Below are positions 43,692 through 51,545 of a stretch of DNA of 64,000 bases, piece by piece (the first letter of the stretch is position 1; each line of letters begins with the position of its first letter). The translations under genes and the position numbers were made by a program. The DNA comes from Syntrophaceae bacterium (GTDB taxonomy: Bacteria > Desulfobacterota > Syntrophia > Syntrophales > UBA2192). The notes below the pieces were generated by a model that saw nothing but the letters and a program-made list of their open reading frames with translations, did not search any database and was not told the DNA's origin. The DNA is taken from assembly GCA_013177795.1 (NCBI GenBank), contig JABLXY010000003.1:165244-229243 (forward strand), in the 5' to 3' direction.

Positions 43692-44300
43692 CTAGTATGT
43701 GATCATGAAGCCGATCGTGCCGAAGTACGTGTCGATGCCGCAGTTGGGCTCCCGGAGGTCGGCGTTGGAGACATGCCGCACGCGGAACCCCAGGTCGAGT
43801 GCGGCACCGGGCATGACGCGGATGTTGATGCCGCCGCCCAACGTGTGGGCAAAGTTAAACCCGTCGGCCTGGTCGACGGTGTCTCCCGTGATAAAGAGAA
43901 ATCCCGTAGAGGCAAGGCCGTAGACCGAGAAAACGTCGGACAGCGGGTATCGGTACTTGAGCCCGATGCCCGCGCCCGCCTCGAAGCTCGTTTCGTGTCC
44001 GAAAACCGTGTTGAATTGGGGTTCGAGAAACACGGTGAGCACCCCCCGATTGTCCCGCAGGGAAGGCAACCACCGCTTCATGTTCGTGCCGAGGTGAACG
44101 ATGACGGGTACCGGGAGGTAGTCCCCTTCCGACACCGTGCTGTAGCCGATGCCGGTGATGAACCCGATCTCTGTGAGGAAACTGTCTTGGTGAAGAACCG
44201 GCGAGGGCTTGCCGTCGGCGGCCGAGGCGGCGGGCGCAGTCGCCAGCACGGCGAGGGCGGCCAGAGCGGTGGCGATGCGCCTGAGGGTGATTTCTCTCAC
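43692..44300 (-). CDS. Outer-membrane lipid A deacylase-like protein (PagL family)
   Basis: A 202-residue beta-barrel protein with a signal peptide cleaved after about residue 27 (ALAVLATAPAASA). The C-terminal strand block FRVRHVSNADLREPNCGID carries the PagL His and Ser (HVS), then PN and G. The position 12 after Ser, where PagL has its catalytic Glu, is Asp here. PagL removes the ester-linked 3-O-acyl chain of lipid A at the outer membrane. It is at the end of the LPS core operon. Family assignment is good, activity uncertain. Confidence 0.75.
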   Translation of the reverse strand: MREITLRRIATALAALAVLATAPAASAADGKPSPVLHQDSFLTEIGFITGIGYSTVSEGDYLPVPVIVHLGTNMKRWLPSLRDNRGVLTVFLEPQFNTVFGHETSFEAGAGIGLKYRYPLSDVFSVYGLASTGFLFITGDTVDQADGFNFAHTLGGGINIRVMPGAALDLGFRVRHVSNADLREPNCGIDTYFGTIGFMITY

Positions 44301-44367
44301 GTTGTTGCCTTTCCTTCGGAGTCATTTCGCTGAAGCCGGGATCTCCCGGGGTTCACGGGCGTGCCGT

Positions 44368-45417
44368 TCATCTCGAAGCGCTGCGGTTCCGGGTCCCTTC
44401 TCTCACGGCCTCGAACACTTCGTCTACGCCGATCGCCTGCATGCATTCCCGCGTTTTGCAGGCCTTTCGGAAGCAGGGGCTGCAGTCCAAGTCCCTGCGG
44501 ATGACGACGTGCCCCTCGCCGTAAGGCCCCGTGCGATCGGGGGACGTGGGGCCGAAGAGTGCCACGACGGGGGTGCCCACGGCCGCCGCCAGGTGCATGG
44601 GGCCCGAGTCGGTCGTGAGCAGGACCGATGCCTTCCGGTACAGGGCGGCCAGCTCCCGCAGCGTGGTCTGCCCCGCCGCCGAGGCCGATGGGGCCTGCAT
44701 GAGCGCACGAATGCGCTCGATGGTCCCCTCGGGGCTCTCGCCGGTGAAGACGACGGGGAGGCCGAGTTCGCGCACGATGCGGTCGCAGACGGCCGCGAAT
44801 TTCGCCTCGTCCCAGAGCTTTGTCTCCCAGTAGGCGACGGGGCTTACTGCCACAAAACCCCTCGACGTGTCAACCGCAAATGCGGAGAGAAGTTCCGCAA
44901 CGCGCTCGAAATGGGCCTCCTGCAGGGCCATGGGAAACTCGGGCGTCGGGGTTGCGCAGCCCAGGTGCCGCGGCAGGTCGAGGTAGCGGTCCACGGCGTG
45001 CTTGTTCATGTCCTCGGGGATTCTCTCGTTGAGGACGAGACCGCTGCCTTCCTGCAGGCTGTCGTAGCCGAGGCGCCGCTTCCCCCTGCTCAGGAAGACG
45101 AGGACGGCGCTCTTGAAAAGGCCGTGAAAGTCGATGACGAGGTCGTACGGCCGGTCCCGAAGGGCACGGAGAAACTCCCGGATTTCCCGGAGAGCGGACG
45201 CGCGGCTGCGGCCCTCCCGGAGGTCCCGCATCCACCGCTTGCGCCGGGACACGAGGACCCGGTCGAGCATGGGGTGGTCGGCCAGGAGGTCCGCGGCGGC
45301 CTCCTCGACGACCCAGCTGATGTGGGCCTGCGGGTAGCAGCGGCGCAATACCGCGAGAGAGGGGAGAGTGTGGATCACGTCACCGATGGCGCTGAGCTTG
45401 ACGATCAGGATGTTCAT
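44368..45417 (-). CDS. waaC: LPS heptosyltransferase I
   Basis: A 349-residue GT9 enzyme adding the first heptose to Kdo. The start ILIVKLSAIGDVIHTLPSL is typical of WaaC, and the donor site is TTDSGPMHLAAAVGTPVVALFGPTSP. A four-cysteine motif (DCSPC, KAC, REC) lies near the C-terminus. Its ATG overlaps the gmhB stop (ATGA), and with waaF and gmhB it makes a heptose-core operon. The start upstream at 45657 belongs to another frame of gmhB and is rejected. Confidence 0.88.
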   Translation of the reverse strand: MNILIVKLSAIGDVIHTLPSLAVLRRCYPQAHISWVVEEAAADLLADHPMLDRVLVSRRKRWMRDLREGRSRASALREIREFLRALRDRPYDLVIDFHGLFKSAVLVFLSRGKRRLGYDSLQEGSGLVLNERIPEDMNKHAVDRYLDLPRHLGCATPTPEFPMALQEAHFERVAELLSAFAVDTSRGFVAVSPVAYWETKLWDEAKFAAVCDRIVRELGLPVVFTGESPEGTIERIRALMQAPSASAAGQTTLRELAALYRKASVLLTTDSGPMHLAAAVGTPVVALFGPTSPDRTGPYGEGHVVIRRDLDCSPCFRKACKTRECMQAIGVDEVFEAVREGTRNRSASR

Positions 45418-45980
45418 CTCTCGCGGTCTCTCAGGATCCACTGCACGGCCTCGAGGACATCCTCGGCAATGTACGCGGGCATGTCCGTCCGCACGATGTT
45501 GACGCCGTAACCCGTCCGGACGAGCACTCCCTTGGCGCCCGCCTTCTTGCCCGCCTCGATGTCCTTCAGCATGTCGCCCACCATGTACGAGCGGGCAAGG
45601 TCGATGTCCAACTCGGCTGCGGCCTGCAGCAGAAGCCCCGGCTTGGGCTTGCGGCATCCGCAGTCCTGCTTGTAGATGCCGTTGCCGTAGACGGGGTGAT
45701 GGGGGCAGACGTAGAAGCCGTCGATGAACGCCCCATCGGCACGCAGGAGCTCGTTGATCCGGTCGTGGACGCTGCGGACGAACTCTTCCGTGAAGTATCC
45801 CCGCGCGATCCCCGACTGGTTCGTCACCACGACGGCCTTCATCCCGGCGGCGTTGACCAGGCGGATCGCCTCCGGTGTCTGCGGGAAGAGTCGGAGCTGC
45901 TCCATGCGGCTCAGGTAGTTGACCTCCTCGTTGATGGTGCCGTCGCGATCGAGGAAGACGGCGGCATGCTTTCCGTTCAT
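45414..45980 (-). CDS. gmhB: D-glycero-beta-D-manno-heptose 1,7-bisphosphate 7-phosphatase
   Basis: A 188-residue HAD-family phosphatase. It has the nucleophile motif FLDRDGTINEE (9-19), VVTNQSGIARG for substrate, the zinc loop with CPHHPVYGNG and DCGCRKPKPG, and MVGDMLKDIEAGKKAG for the last motif. It removes a phosphate in ADP-heptose synthesis for the LPS core. ATG 45980 follows GAGGAGGG and overlaps the waaF stop as ATGA. Confidence 0.92.
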   Translation of the reverse strand: MNGKHAAVFLDRDGTINEEVNYLSRMEQLRLFPQTPEAIRLVNAAGMKAVVVTNQSGIARGYFTEEFVRSVHDRINELLRADGAFIDGFYVCPHHPVYGNGIYKQDCGCRKPKPGLLLQAAAELDIDLARSYMVGDMLKDIEAGKKAGAKGVLVRTGYGVNIVRTDMPAYIAEDVLEAVQWILRDRER

Positions 45981-47047
45981 AACCCTCCTCTGCGATGTCC
46001 CGCTTCCTCGAGAAGACGGGTTGAGTGTTCGAGGACCTCCTCGACGGTCACGAGGTCCATGCACCGGAAATCGGTCGGGCACTCCGGCTTGAGACAGGGG
46101 CTGCAGTCCACGGGCCTGCGGACGACAACGGTGCGTTCACCCAGGGGGCAGGTCGTCTCCGGGTTGGTGGACCCGAAGATGGCGACCGTGGGGACCCCCA
46201 GGGCCCCCGCGACGTGCATGAGCCCCGAGTCGTTCGTGATGAAAAGGTCGCAGCAGGCGATGAGCGCGATGGCGTCACCCAGGTTCGTCCTGCCGGCAAC
46301 GTCGAGGAGGGGCGTCTTCGCCGCGGACTGCACCGCCTCCGTGCTGAGGCGGTCCCCGGCGCTCCCGAACAGGAGCACGGGGCATGCGTATCTCCCGGCG
46401 AGCCGGTCGGCCACGGCTGCAAACCGCTCGGGAAACCATCGCTTGGCCGGCCCGTAGGCCGCGCCCGGCGCCATGCCGACAAGCGGGCGCCGTCCGGCGA
46501 TGCCCAGTTCCGCAAGGTGCCTCTGTGCCGCCTGCCTCTGGGCCTCCGAGGGGACGAGGGACACGGCCGTGCTCGACGGCCTGAAGCCCAGCGTTTCGAG
46601 CATCCCGAGGTAGTAGAGAGACTGGTGTACCGTTTTCATCCCCGGCTGCAGCCTCACCGGGTGTGTGAGCAGCAGGCCGCGGGCGTCGGTGCTGTAGCCC
46701 GCCCGGACAGGGATCCCGGCAAGCCGGGCGATGACGGCGGCCTCGAAGGCGTTCTGCAGGAGGATCGCCGCGTCGAAGCGCCGCCGCCGGAGCTCGCCGG
46801 CAAGGGTGAGAAGCCCCGCGAGACCCTCGTGCCGGCCGGGGCGCTCGTAGACCATCACGTCGTCCACGGCCGGGTGCATCCGCACGAGATCGGCCACCCA
46901 GGGCTTCACGAGGACCGTAAGATGCGCCTTCGGCAGCGTCGCGCGCACGGCGGCAATCGCCGGGAACGTCATCACCACGTCGCCGATCCAGTTGGTGCCC
47001 CGGATGAGCACATGATTCAGTTTATTGAAGTCAATGCCTTTGCCCAT
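45977..47047 (-). CDS. waaF: LPS heptosyltransferase II
   Basis: A 356-residue GT9 enzyme adding the second core heptose. It has the WaaF-type start VLIRGTNWIGDVVMTFPA, MAPGAAYGPAKRWFPERFA, ITNDSGLMHVAGALGVPTVAIFGSTNP, and ENPETTCPLG-like ending. A cysteine motif DCSPC is followed by ECPTDFRC. It is first of the waaF-gmhB-waaC set; the S23 element at 47072-47540 separates it from lpxL. Confidence 0.92.
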   Translation of the reverse strand: MGKGIDFNKLNHVLIRGTNWIGDVVMTFPAIAAVRATLPKAHLTVLVKPWVADLVRMHPAVDDVMVYERPGRHEGLAGLLTLAGELRRRRFDAAILLQNAFEAAVIARLAGIPVRAGYSTDARGLLLTHPVRLQPGMKTVHQSLYYLGMLETLGFRPSSTAVSLVPSEAQRQAAQRHLAELGIAGRRPLVGMAPGAAYGPAKRWFPERFAAVADRLAGRYACPVLLFGSAGDRLSTEAVQSAAKTPLLDVAGRTNLGDAIALIACCDLFITNDSGLMHVAGALGVPTVAIFGSTNPETTCPLGERTVVVRRPVDCSPCLKPECPTDFRCMDLVTVEEVLEHSTRLLEEAGHRRGGL

Positions 47048-47071
47048 GGCCTTCGCTTCCGCATCACGAAC

Positions 47072-47540
47072 GTGAGAAGGTGAGAGGGTAAGAAGGTTGG
47101 AAAATCAGTAGCAGAATTTCCCGGCATTCCTCTCCATCGAATTCAGCATGGATATGATCTCTTCGTACTCTTCATCCAGTTCCTTGAATTGCCCTGCATC
47201 AATATAACCGCAGGCGAGACAGATTTCCAACCAGCTCTGCGTCTCCGATGCTTCCTGCATCACATCGGTCAGCTTGTTCTTGAAAACGGCCACATATCGC
47301 CTTTTTCGCCAAGCCTCGGCAAGATTCGAGCATACAGAACGTGACGATCTTCGTATTTGATCCGTGAGAGAATAACGTTCTTCCGACGGAAATGTTTTGC
47401 TGATCTGAAAAATTTCGATCGCCAAAACAAGAGAACGCTGATAGACCTCCAGATCTCTAAAATGACGGATTGTCTTCTTTCTCTCCGTGTTGGTTCCCGT
47501 CATTTCTCACCTTCTCACCCTCTTACCCTCTCACCTTCTC
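47072..47540 (-). mobile_element. Octamer-arm element carrying an intact S23/IVP gene
   Basis: The left arm (47072-47100) is three 8-base units of the GTGAGAAG kind, closed by GTTGG. The right arm (47504-47540) has four to five inverted units. Positions 47074-47093 and 47521-47540 are perfect inverse complements over 20 bases. Between the arms is one complete S23-family gene. Read on the sense strand, the arm runs directly into the start codon and supplies its ribosome site (AAGGTG, then AGAA, then ATG). The transcript would fold into one long stem capped by the coding region, the design of rRNA intervening sequences, but here it sits between lpxL and waaF. Confidence 0.75.
47105..47503 (-). 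CDS. Four-helix-bundle protein, S23 / 23S rRNA intervening-sequence (IVP) family
   Basis: A 132-residue, intact member of the S23 family (Pfam 23S_rRNA_IVP). It has the N-terminal HFRDLEVYQRSLVLAIEIF, then FPSEERYSLTDQIRRSSRSV, CSNLAEAWRKRRY, and a helical C-terminal part with WLEICLACGYID. It lacks enzyme motifs; members form pentameric four-helix bundles and are related to Avd of diversity-generating retroelements, so nucleic-acid binding is likely. ATG 47503 abuts the octamer arm, and the stop lies 4 bases from the other arm, so the element is little more than gene plus arms. No reverse transcriptase or transposase is encoded nearby. Confidence 0.9.
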   Translation of the reverse strand: MTGTNTERKKTIRHFRDLEVYQRSLVLAIEIFQISKTFPSEERYSLTDQIRRSSRSVCSNLAEAWRKRRYVAVFKNKLTDVMQEASETQSWLEICLACGYIDAGQFKELDEEYEEIISMLNSMERNAGKFCY

Positions 47541-47563
47541 GCAAGGGGCTGTGCCCCTTGGCA

Positions 47564-48436
47564 TCACTGCCACGGTTTCGTCTTCCACCGCTGGTGGATC
47601 CAGAACCACTGGTCGGGGTACTTGCGCACCATGTCCTCGACCACTTTCGTGAAGCGCTGCGTGTTCACGACGAGATCGGACTCGTAGTCGCCGGTCCGGG
47701 TGATCTCGACGGGAGGCAGGATGATCAGCCGGTAGCGCCCGTCCGGCATCCGGGGCATGAAGGCAGGCAGAACCGGCGCCCCGGACTGCAGGGCAAGCAC
47801 GGCGGTCCCGACCGAGGTGCAGGCCGGCCTGCCGAAGAATTCCACAAAGACGCCCTCCCGCGTGTCAACGTTCTGGTCGCTCAGGATCCCGATGATCTGG
47901 TTCTCCTGCAGCAGGCGGATGATGCGCTTTCCCGAGCCGCCCTTGGGGATGAGGGCGTTGCCGTGCTTCGTCCGGCTCCAGCCGAGCAGGTTGTCCATGA
48001 CGGGGCTGTCCAGGGGCCTGTAGACGATCTGCATCGGCCGGATCATCAGGGGCACCGCGACGGTCATGAGTTCCCAGTGGCCGAAATGGGCCACGACGGA
48101 AAGCACTCCCTTGCCTTGAGACAGCGCCCGCTCGACGTGCTCGAGGCCCTCTGCGTCAGCCCAGTCTCGCAGCGTGTCCTTCGTGATGTAGGGCATCTCG
48201 AAGAGCTCGGCCATCACGAGGGCCAGGTGGCGGTAAACCCCCTTGGCGATGGCCTCGATTTCATCAAGGCTTTTCTCGGGAAAGGCGTTCCGCAGGTTGT
48301 GCAGGGCGATGATGCGCTGCTTCACCGATGCGTGGTAGAAGAGGCGGAAGGCCGCCTTGAAGATCGCCCGGCGCAGCCCCAGGGGGATCAGCCGGACGGT
48401 GAAGAATATGAATTTCGTTGTCCGCGTCGGTTCCAA
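47564..48436 (-). CDS. Lipid A biosynthesis acyltransferase (LpxL/HtrB family)
   Basis: A 290-residue membrane-associated acyltransferase. The N-terminal hydrophobic segment (10-30) precedes the catalytic HFGHWEL (His-x4-Glu; about 118-123), followed by YRPLDSPVMDNLL and LSDQNVDTREGVFVEFFG. It adds a secondary acyl chain to lipid A using acyl-ACP. It lies downstream of lpxK and before the S23 element. LpxL and LpxM types are not separable by eye. Confidence 0.88.
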   Translation of the reverse strand: MEPTRTTKFIFFTVRLIPLGLRRAIFKAAFRLFYHASVKQRIIALHNLRNAFPEKSLDEIEAIAKGVYRHLALVMAELFEMPYITKDTLRDWADAEGLEHVERALSQGKGVLSVVAHFGHWELMTVAVPLMIRPMQIVYRPLDSPVMDNLLGWSRTKHGNALIPKGGSGKRIIRLLQENQIIGILSDQNVDTREGVFVEFFGRPACTSVGTAVLALQSGAPVLPAFMPRMPDGRYRLIILPPVEITRTGDYESDLVVNTQRFTKVVEDMVRKYPDQWFWIHQRWKTKPWQ

Positions 48437-48541
48437 GAGTCCGTTTCCTGTTCCTGATCTTGCCGCTCTTGTGCCCTTCCCGACTGTCTCACCTCGGGTG
48501 CCCTCTCCCGGGCCTCGACTGCAGGGAAGGCGAGCGACGCG

Positions 48542-49654
48542 TCAGCGGGCGCCGAGGCAGACACGCAGCGCCGCCTCCAGGGCGTCCGCCCCCTCGAGGA
48601 TCTCCATGTCGATGGCGAGGCAGAGGAGCTTGCGTGAAAAGGCCGCGCAACCGGAGAGCTTGACCCCGTCCTTTTCCGTCGTCACGAGGATGTCCGACCC
48701 CGTTTCGCCCAGCGCCTGTTCGATCTGCCGGACGTCCTCCGCCCCGTAGCGGTGGTGGTCCGGAAAGGCCTTGAACCCCGCGAGCTTGGCTTCCAGGCTC
48801 TCAAGGGTATGACGGAAAGAATCGGGCCGGGCGATCCCGGCGAAGGCGAACATCCTTTTCCCTGCGAGAGAGGAAAGGGGCATCTCCGTCCCGTCGGCTG
48901 CGACGAGTTTCGTCGGCCGGATGCGCGTCCGCAGCATGGGGCGGCCCGAGAGAATTCTCGATAACCTCTGATCCATGGGACCGGCCGTGTTGCCCGACCG
49001 CGTGAAGACGACGACGCCGGCGCGTTCGAGAGATGCGGGCGGCTCCCGAAGGGGTCCCCGCGGCAGCAGAAAGCCGTTTCCCAGCGGCTCACGGCCGTCG
49101 AGCAGCACGATGTCGAGATCCCTGCGGATCCATCGGTGCTGGAACCCGTCATCGAGCACCAGCACATCGGCACCGAAATTCTCCCGGGCGTAGCGGCCCG
49201 TGACCGCCCGTTTGGCGCCGGCAATCACGGGGACACCGGGCAGGCGCCGGGCGATGAGGACGGGTTCGTCACCCGCCTCTTCGGGCCCCGCGAGGGTCTG
49301 CCTCCCGTCGGAGACGACGAGCACGCCGGCGGTGCTCCTGCCGCCGTATCCCCGGCTGAGCACCGCCGGACGCATGCCCCGGTCCCTCAACTTTCCCGCC
49401 AGCAGGATCGTCATGGGCGTCTTGCCCGTACCGCCCACGGCGAGATTGCCCACGCTGACCACCGGGCAGCCCGCGTTCTCCTGCCGCAGCACGCCGAGGT
49501 CGAAAAGACGGTTCCGCGCGCGGACCGCGGCCCCGTAGGGCAGGGAGAGCAGATAAAAAAAGATGCAGAGGGGCCTGCGGAAATCGTTCCGGGGGTCCCC
49601 CCACATGTTTCGGATCAGGGCTTCCACGTCCGGCCTGCCTCTCATACCCGGCAT
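48542..49654 (-). CDS. lpxK: Tetraacyldisaccharide 4'-kinase
   Basis: A 370-residue lipid A kinase. It has an N-terminal amphipathic/membrane segment (CIFFYLLSLPYGAAVRARN), P-loop VGNLAVGGTGKTPMT, SRGYGGRS, VLVLDDGFQH with metal-binding acids, and the C-terminal FPDHHRYGAEDV and VTTEKDGVKL blocks. It phosphorylates the 4' position of the disaccharide. I start at ATG 49654, next to the msbA stop; ATG 49645 is nearly as good. Confidence 0.92.
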   Translation of the reverse strand: MPGMRGRPDVEALIRNMWGDPRNDFRRPLCIFFYLLSLPYGAAVRARNRLFDLGVLRQENAGCPVVSVGNLAVGGTGKTPMTILLAGKLRDRGMRPAVLSRGYGGRSTAGVLVVSDGRQTLAGPEEAGDEPVLIARRLPGVPVIAGAKRAVTGRYARENFGADVLVLDDGFQHRWIRRDLDIVLLDGREPLGNGFLLPRGPLREPPASLERAGVVVFTRSGNTAGPMDQRLSRILSGRPMLRTRIRPTKLVAADGTEMPLSSLAGKRMFAFAGIARPDSFRHTLESLEAKLAGFKAFPDHHRYGAEDVRQIEQALGETGSDILVTTEKDGVKLSGCAAFSRKLLCLAIDMEILEGADALEAALRVCLGAR

Positions 49655-49661
49655 GGGCCTG

Positions 49662-51419
49662 TCATTCCGCACCGGTCCCCCGGTTGTTCTTTTCCTGGGC
49701 GTCATCCTTGAACTGCAGGTTGTGCAGCTTGAAGTACTCGGCCCTCTTCTCCATGAGGCTTTCGTGGTTTCCCTCCTCGACGATCTTTCCGTCTACGAGG
49801 ACGATGATCCGGTCGGCGTTGCGGATCGTCGAGAGGCGGTGGGCGATGACGAGGGTCGTGCGGCCCCTCATCAGTTTCTCGAGGGCATCCTGGACCTCGA
49901 CCTCGGACTCCGTGTCGAGCGACGATGTGGCCTCGTCGAGAATGAGGATGGGGGCGTCCTTCAGGAGGGCCCGGGCGATCGCGATGCGCTGCCTCTCGCC
50001 GCCTGAGAGCTTGACGCCCTGTTCGCCGATCACGGTGTCGTAGCCCTGAGGGAGCTTCATGATGAAGTCGTGGGCGTTGGCCGCCTTTGCCGCCCGGACG
50101 ACGTCCTCGTCGCTTCGGCGGACGTCCCCGTAGGCGATGTTGCCCCGCACCGTGTCGTTGAAGAGGATCGTCTGCTGGGTCACGATCCCAATCTGGGCGC
50201 GGAGCGACTCGAGCGTCACGTCGCGGATGTCAATCCCGTCGATCGCGATGCGGCCCTCCTCGACGTCGTAATAGCGGGGGATGAGATTCACGAGGGTCGT
50301 CTTGCCGCCGCCGCTCATGCCGACGAAGGCGACCACCTCGCCCGCCCGGATTCTCAGGGACACGTCCTTCAGCACGGGCTCCTCCTCGTAGCGGAAGGTG
50401 ACGTGCTCGATGGAGATTTCCTTCCGTATCGGGGGGAGCTCGACGGCGCCGGGTTTGTTCTGAATGGCGGGCACCGTGTCGAGGATCTGGAAAATCCTCT
50501 CGGCGCCGGCAAGACCCTGCTGAATCGTGTTGTTGACGTTCGTGAGGCGCTTGACGGGCTCGTAGAGCATGAGCAGAGCCGCTAGGAATGAGAAGAAGGT
50601 GCCCGGCGTCGAGGCCCCGGCGATGACCTGGTAGCCGCCATAGAAGATGATGGCCGCGATCCCGAGACCTCCGAGGAATTCCATCAGGGGGCTCGAAATC
50701 GCTCGGACCGAGACGGACTTCATGGTGAGCCGGAACTGCCGCTCGTTCTCTTTCGCGAACCGCCGGTTCTCGTGCTCCTCCATGCCGAAGGCCTTGACGA
50801 TGCGGTTGCCCGTGATCGTCTCCTGCAGAAGGGAGATGAGGTCTCCCATGGAGACCTGGGACTCCGTGGCGATGCGGCGCATCCGGCGGCCGAACTGGGC
50901 GATGGGCCAGACGGCCAGCGGGAAGACGAGCGAGGCGATGATTGCGAGTTTCCAGTCGCGCCAGAAGATGACGAAGACGAGGCCTGCGAGCGTGAACGAG
51001 TCCTTCAACAGGCTCGTGACCGCCTCCGAGACAGCGCCCTGCAGGTAGGTGACGTCGTTGGTGACCCGCGAGATGAGCATTCCCGTGGGGTGTTTGGTGA
51101 AAAACGACAGGGGCTGCCGCAGGATGTGGCGGTACAGGTCGCGGCGCAGGTCTGTGATGATGCGGAATCCGATGTGGCTCATCAGGACGGTCTGTCCGTA
51201 GTTGCAGAGCCCCTTGAGCAGGTAGATGACGATCACGGCGATGGGGATGAGGATGAGCATATCCGCATCGCGGTTGAGGAAGATGTCGTCCATCGCCGGC
51301 TTGACAAGAAAGGCGGCTGCCGCCGTGGCCGCGCCCACCACGGCCATGCAGAGCATGGCCAGGATGAACCGCGGCGTGTGCGGTTTGACGAGCCGGAGGA
51401 GTCGAAGGTAGAGTTTCAT
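49662..51419 (-). CDS. msbA: Lipid A flippase ABC transporter
   Basis: A 585-residue half-transporter. Six membrane helices (about 15-310) are followed by an ATPase domain with Walker A GMSGGGKTTLV, signature KLSGGERQRIA, Walker B ILILDEATSS and the switch His in IAHRLSTI. It flips core-lipid A across the inner membrane. Between lpxB and msbA lies a heptamer element; msbA has only a weak ribosome site upstream of ATG 51419, 12 bases from the array, so the element may affect its translation. Confidence 0.93.
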   Translation of the reverse strand: MKLYLRLLRLVKPHTPRFILAMLCMAVVGAATAAAAFLVKPAMDDIFLNRDADMLILIPIAVIVIYLLKGLCNYGQTVLMSHIGFRIITDLRRDLYRHILRQPLSFFTKHPTGMLISRVTNDVTYLQGAVSEAVTSLLKDSFTLAGLVFVIFWRDWKLAIIASLVFPLAVWPIAQFGRRMRRIATESQVSMGDLISLLQETITGNRIVKAFGMEEHENRRFAKENERQFRLTMKSVSVRAISSPLMEFLGGLGIAAIIFYGGYQVIAGASTPGTFFSFLAALLMLYEPVKRLTNVNNTIQQGLAGAERIFQILDTVPAIQNKPGAVELPPIRKEISIEHVTFRYEEEPVLKDVSLRIRAGEVVAFVGMSGGGKTTLVNLIPRYYDVEEGRIAIDGIDIRDVTLESLRAQIGIVTQQTILFNDTVRGNIAYGDVRRSDEDVVRAAKAANAHDFIMKLPQGYDTVIGEQGVKLSGGERQRIAIARALLKDAPILILDEATSSLDTESEVEVQDALEKLMRGRTTLVIAHRLSTIRNADRIIVLVDGKIVEEGNHESLMEKRAEYFKLHNLQFKDDAQEKNNRGTGAE

Positions 51420-51431
51420 ATGTATAAAAAC

Positions 51432-51515
51432 GGCTGATGGCTGAGGGCTAATGGCTCAAGGTAAAGAGGAACCAACCATTTCCTTCATCTTGCCTTACGC
51501 CTTTCGCCCTTCGCC
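51432..51515. repeat. Inverted pair of heptamer arrays (GGCTGAT type), gene-less
   Basis: The left arm (51432-51459) is four 7-base units, GGCTGAT to GGCTCAA. The right arm (51489-51515) holds GGCGAAR-type units on the opposite strand. It fills the gap between lpxB and msbA and begins 12 bases from the msbA start. It has the same unit family as 9542 and 57425. Confidence 0.8.
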
Positions 51516-51545
51516 TCTTGTTTGTATTCACGATTGTTTCCGGGG

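Noticed and set aside
47072-47540. Diversity-generating retroelement
   Set aside because: S23 is related to Avd, but there is no reverse transcriptase, template repeat or variable target gene in the window.
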